Source: Paucibacter sp. TC2R-5
Lineage (GTDB): Bacteria; Pseudomonadota; Gammaproteobacteria; Burkholderiales; Burkholderiaceae_C
Length of the DNA: 64,000 nt
Assembly (NCBI RefSeq): GCF_025717605.1
Contig: NZ_JAJIRQ010000005.1
Span: 310,001 to 374,000 of the forward strand
Reading direction: 5' to 3'
Shown here: piece by piece, positions 63,439-64,000 of the stretch
Position numbering within the stretch: position 1 is the stretch's first letter
Layout: every line of letters begins with the position of its first letter
Notes under the pieces: generated by a model
What the model saw: only the letters and a program-made list of their open reading frames with translations
Told to the model about the DNA's origin: nothing
Databases searched by the model: none
Position numbers and translations under genes: made by a program

Positions 63439-64000
63439 CTACTGAACTCAAAGAACTGCTGGACAGCAACAAGCATTGGGCGGCCGAGACCGAAACGCGG
63501 GAGCCCGGCTTTTTCTCACGCCTGCTGAAGCAGCAAACGCCGCAATATCTGTGGATTGGCTGCGCCGACAGCCGCGTGCCGGCCAACGAGCTGGTCAATC
63601 TCTTGCCGGGCGAGTTGTTCGTGCACCGCAATGTGGCCAATGTGGTCGTGCACTCGGATCTGAATTGCCTGTCGGTGATGCAGTTCGCGGTTGATGCTTT
63701 GAAGGTCAAACATGTGATCGTGGTTGGGCATTCCGGCTGCGGTGGCGTCAAGGCTGCTTTGAACGACACCCGCACCGGCCTCGCCGATAACTGGTTACGT
63801 CATGTGCAGGATGTGCGCAACCACCACCAGGAATGGCTGGACACGGTGCCAGCGGCGCAGCGCGTAGACGCCTTGTGCGAGCTCAATGTGCTGGAGCAAG
63901 CTCGCAATGCCTGCCAGACCACCGTGGTGCAAGACGCCTGGGCGCGCGGCCAGGAAATCGTCGTGCATGGCTGGGTTTATGGCCTGCACAACGGCTTGCT
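63435..64000 (+). CDS. can: Beta-class carbonic anhydrase, 3' end outside window
   Basis: The first 188 residues are visible. Zinc ligands are CADSRVP (Cys and Asp/Arg pair at about residues 43-49) and HSGCGG (His and Cys at about 98-104), the full beta-carbonic-anhydrase set. It interconverts CO2 and bicarbonate. The ATG overlaps the GNAT stop (ATGA). The SbtA-like permease at 57161-58132 could supply its substrate. The remaining C-terminal part is beyond the window. Confidence 0.95.
   Translation, partial: MTTELKELLDSNKHWAAETETREPGFFSRLLKQQTPQYLWIGCADSRVPANELVNLLPGELFVHRNVANVVVHSDLNCLSVMQFAVDALKVKHVIVVGHSGCGGVKAALNDTRTGLADNWLRHVQDVRNHHQEWLDTVPAAQRVDALCELNVLEQARNACQTTVVQDAWARGQEIVVHGWVYGLHNGL

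Overview
The window is GC-rich, gene-dense bacterial chromosome. It most resembles a betaproteobacterium of the order Burkholderiales, in the Rubrivivax/Roseateles/Leptothrix neighbourhood. This is inferred from a Burkholderia-type trimeric porin, the two-gene cyanophycin synthetase arrangement (cphA' then cphA), a DUF1840 protein, a PEP-CTERM protein, and the dacC-dat-ybeD-lipB-lipA and phoH-ybeY orders. I saw no rRNA, tRNA, CRISPR array, insertion sequence or prophage. Both ends cut a gene: an outer-membrane barrel on the left and a beta-carbonic anhydrase on the right.

Layout. 1-8.5 kb: accessory metabolic genes (exported SDR, GST, TPR protein, methyltransferase, VOC, GNAT, cupin) and a compact ECF sigma operon flanked by two small membrane proteins with CPxC motifs. 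8.5-15.6 kb: secreted M9 collagenase, a LysR regulator divergent from an alpha/beta hydrolase, and a hydrolase-like lipoprotein. 15.6-21 kb: solute-binding-like protein and a two-subunit NAD-linked molybdenum/tungsten formate dehydrogenase. 21-26 kb: acyl-CoA genes (enoyl-CoA hydratase, 3-hydroxyacyl-CoA dehydrogenase, 3-oxoadipyl-CoA thiolase) with an IclR regulator. 26-30.7 kb: HD-GYP and GGDEF-EAL genes for cyclic-di-GMP turnover, then small housekeeping genes. 30.9-38.5 kb: porin, ruvAB, a two-component system, phoH-ybeY and corA. 38.5-47.2 kb: hemB divergent from hemJ, with a candidate small RNA between them, then VanZ, ferredoxin-like and hydrolase genes, and the cell-wall/lipoate cluster. 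47.3-55.2 kb: cyanophycin block of cphA' and cphA divergent from an ABC exporter and a DUF1854 gene. 55.2-64 kb: PEP-CTERM/LuxR pair bounded by a short duplication, bicarbonate transporter, ExoD, TerB-like, Bax-inhibitor and ribosome-hibernation-like genes, nhaR, liuA behind a LiuR-type operator, GNAT and carbonic anhydrase.

The most interesting system is the cyanophycin block. The two synthetases have complementary motif losses. CphA keeps the ATP-grasp loop and the Mur-ligase P-loop but has lost the N-terminal HxxEHxxxE pattern. CphA' keeps HxxEHxxxE but has lost the P-loop lysine, the Mur-ligase C-terminal lobe and an ATP-grasp loop. This suggests division of labour, perhaps primer generation by one and polymerisation by the other. 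The facing ABC exporter with an N-terminal PH-like region and zinc ribbon, plus DUF1854, has no known role. Other points worth checking are the candidate sRNA with an anti-Shine-Dalgarno loop near 39.64-39.75 kb, the ECF/CPxC operon near 5.3-6.4 kb, and the duplicated gene tail flanking 55.2-57.1 kb.
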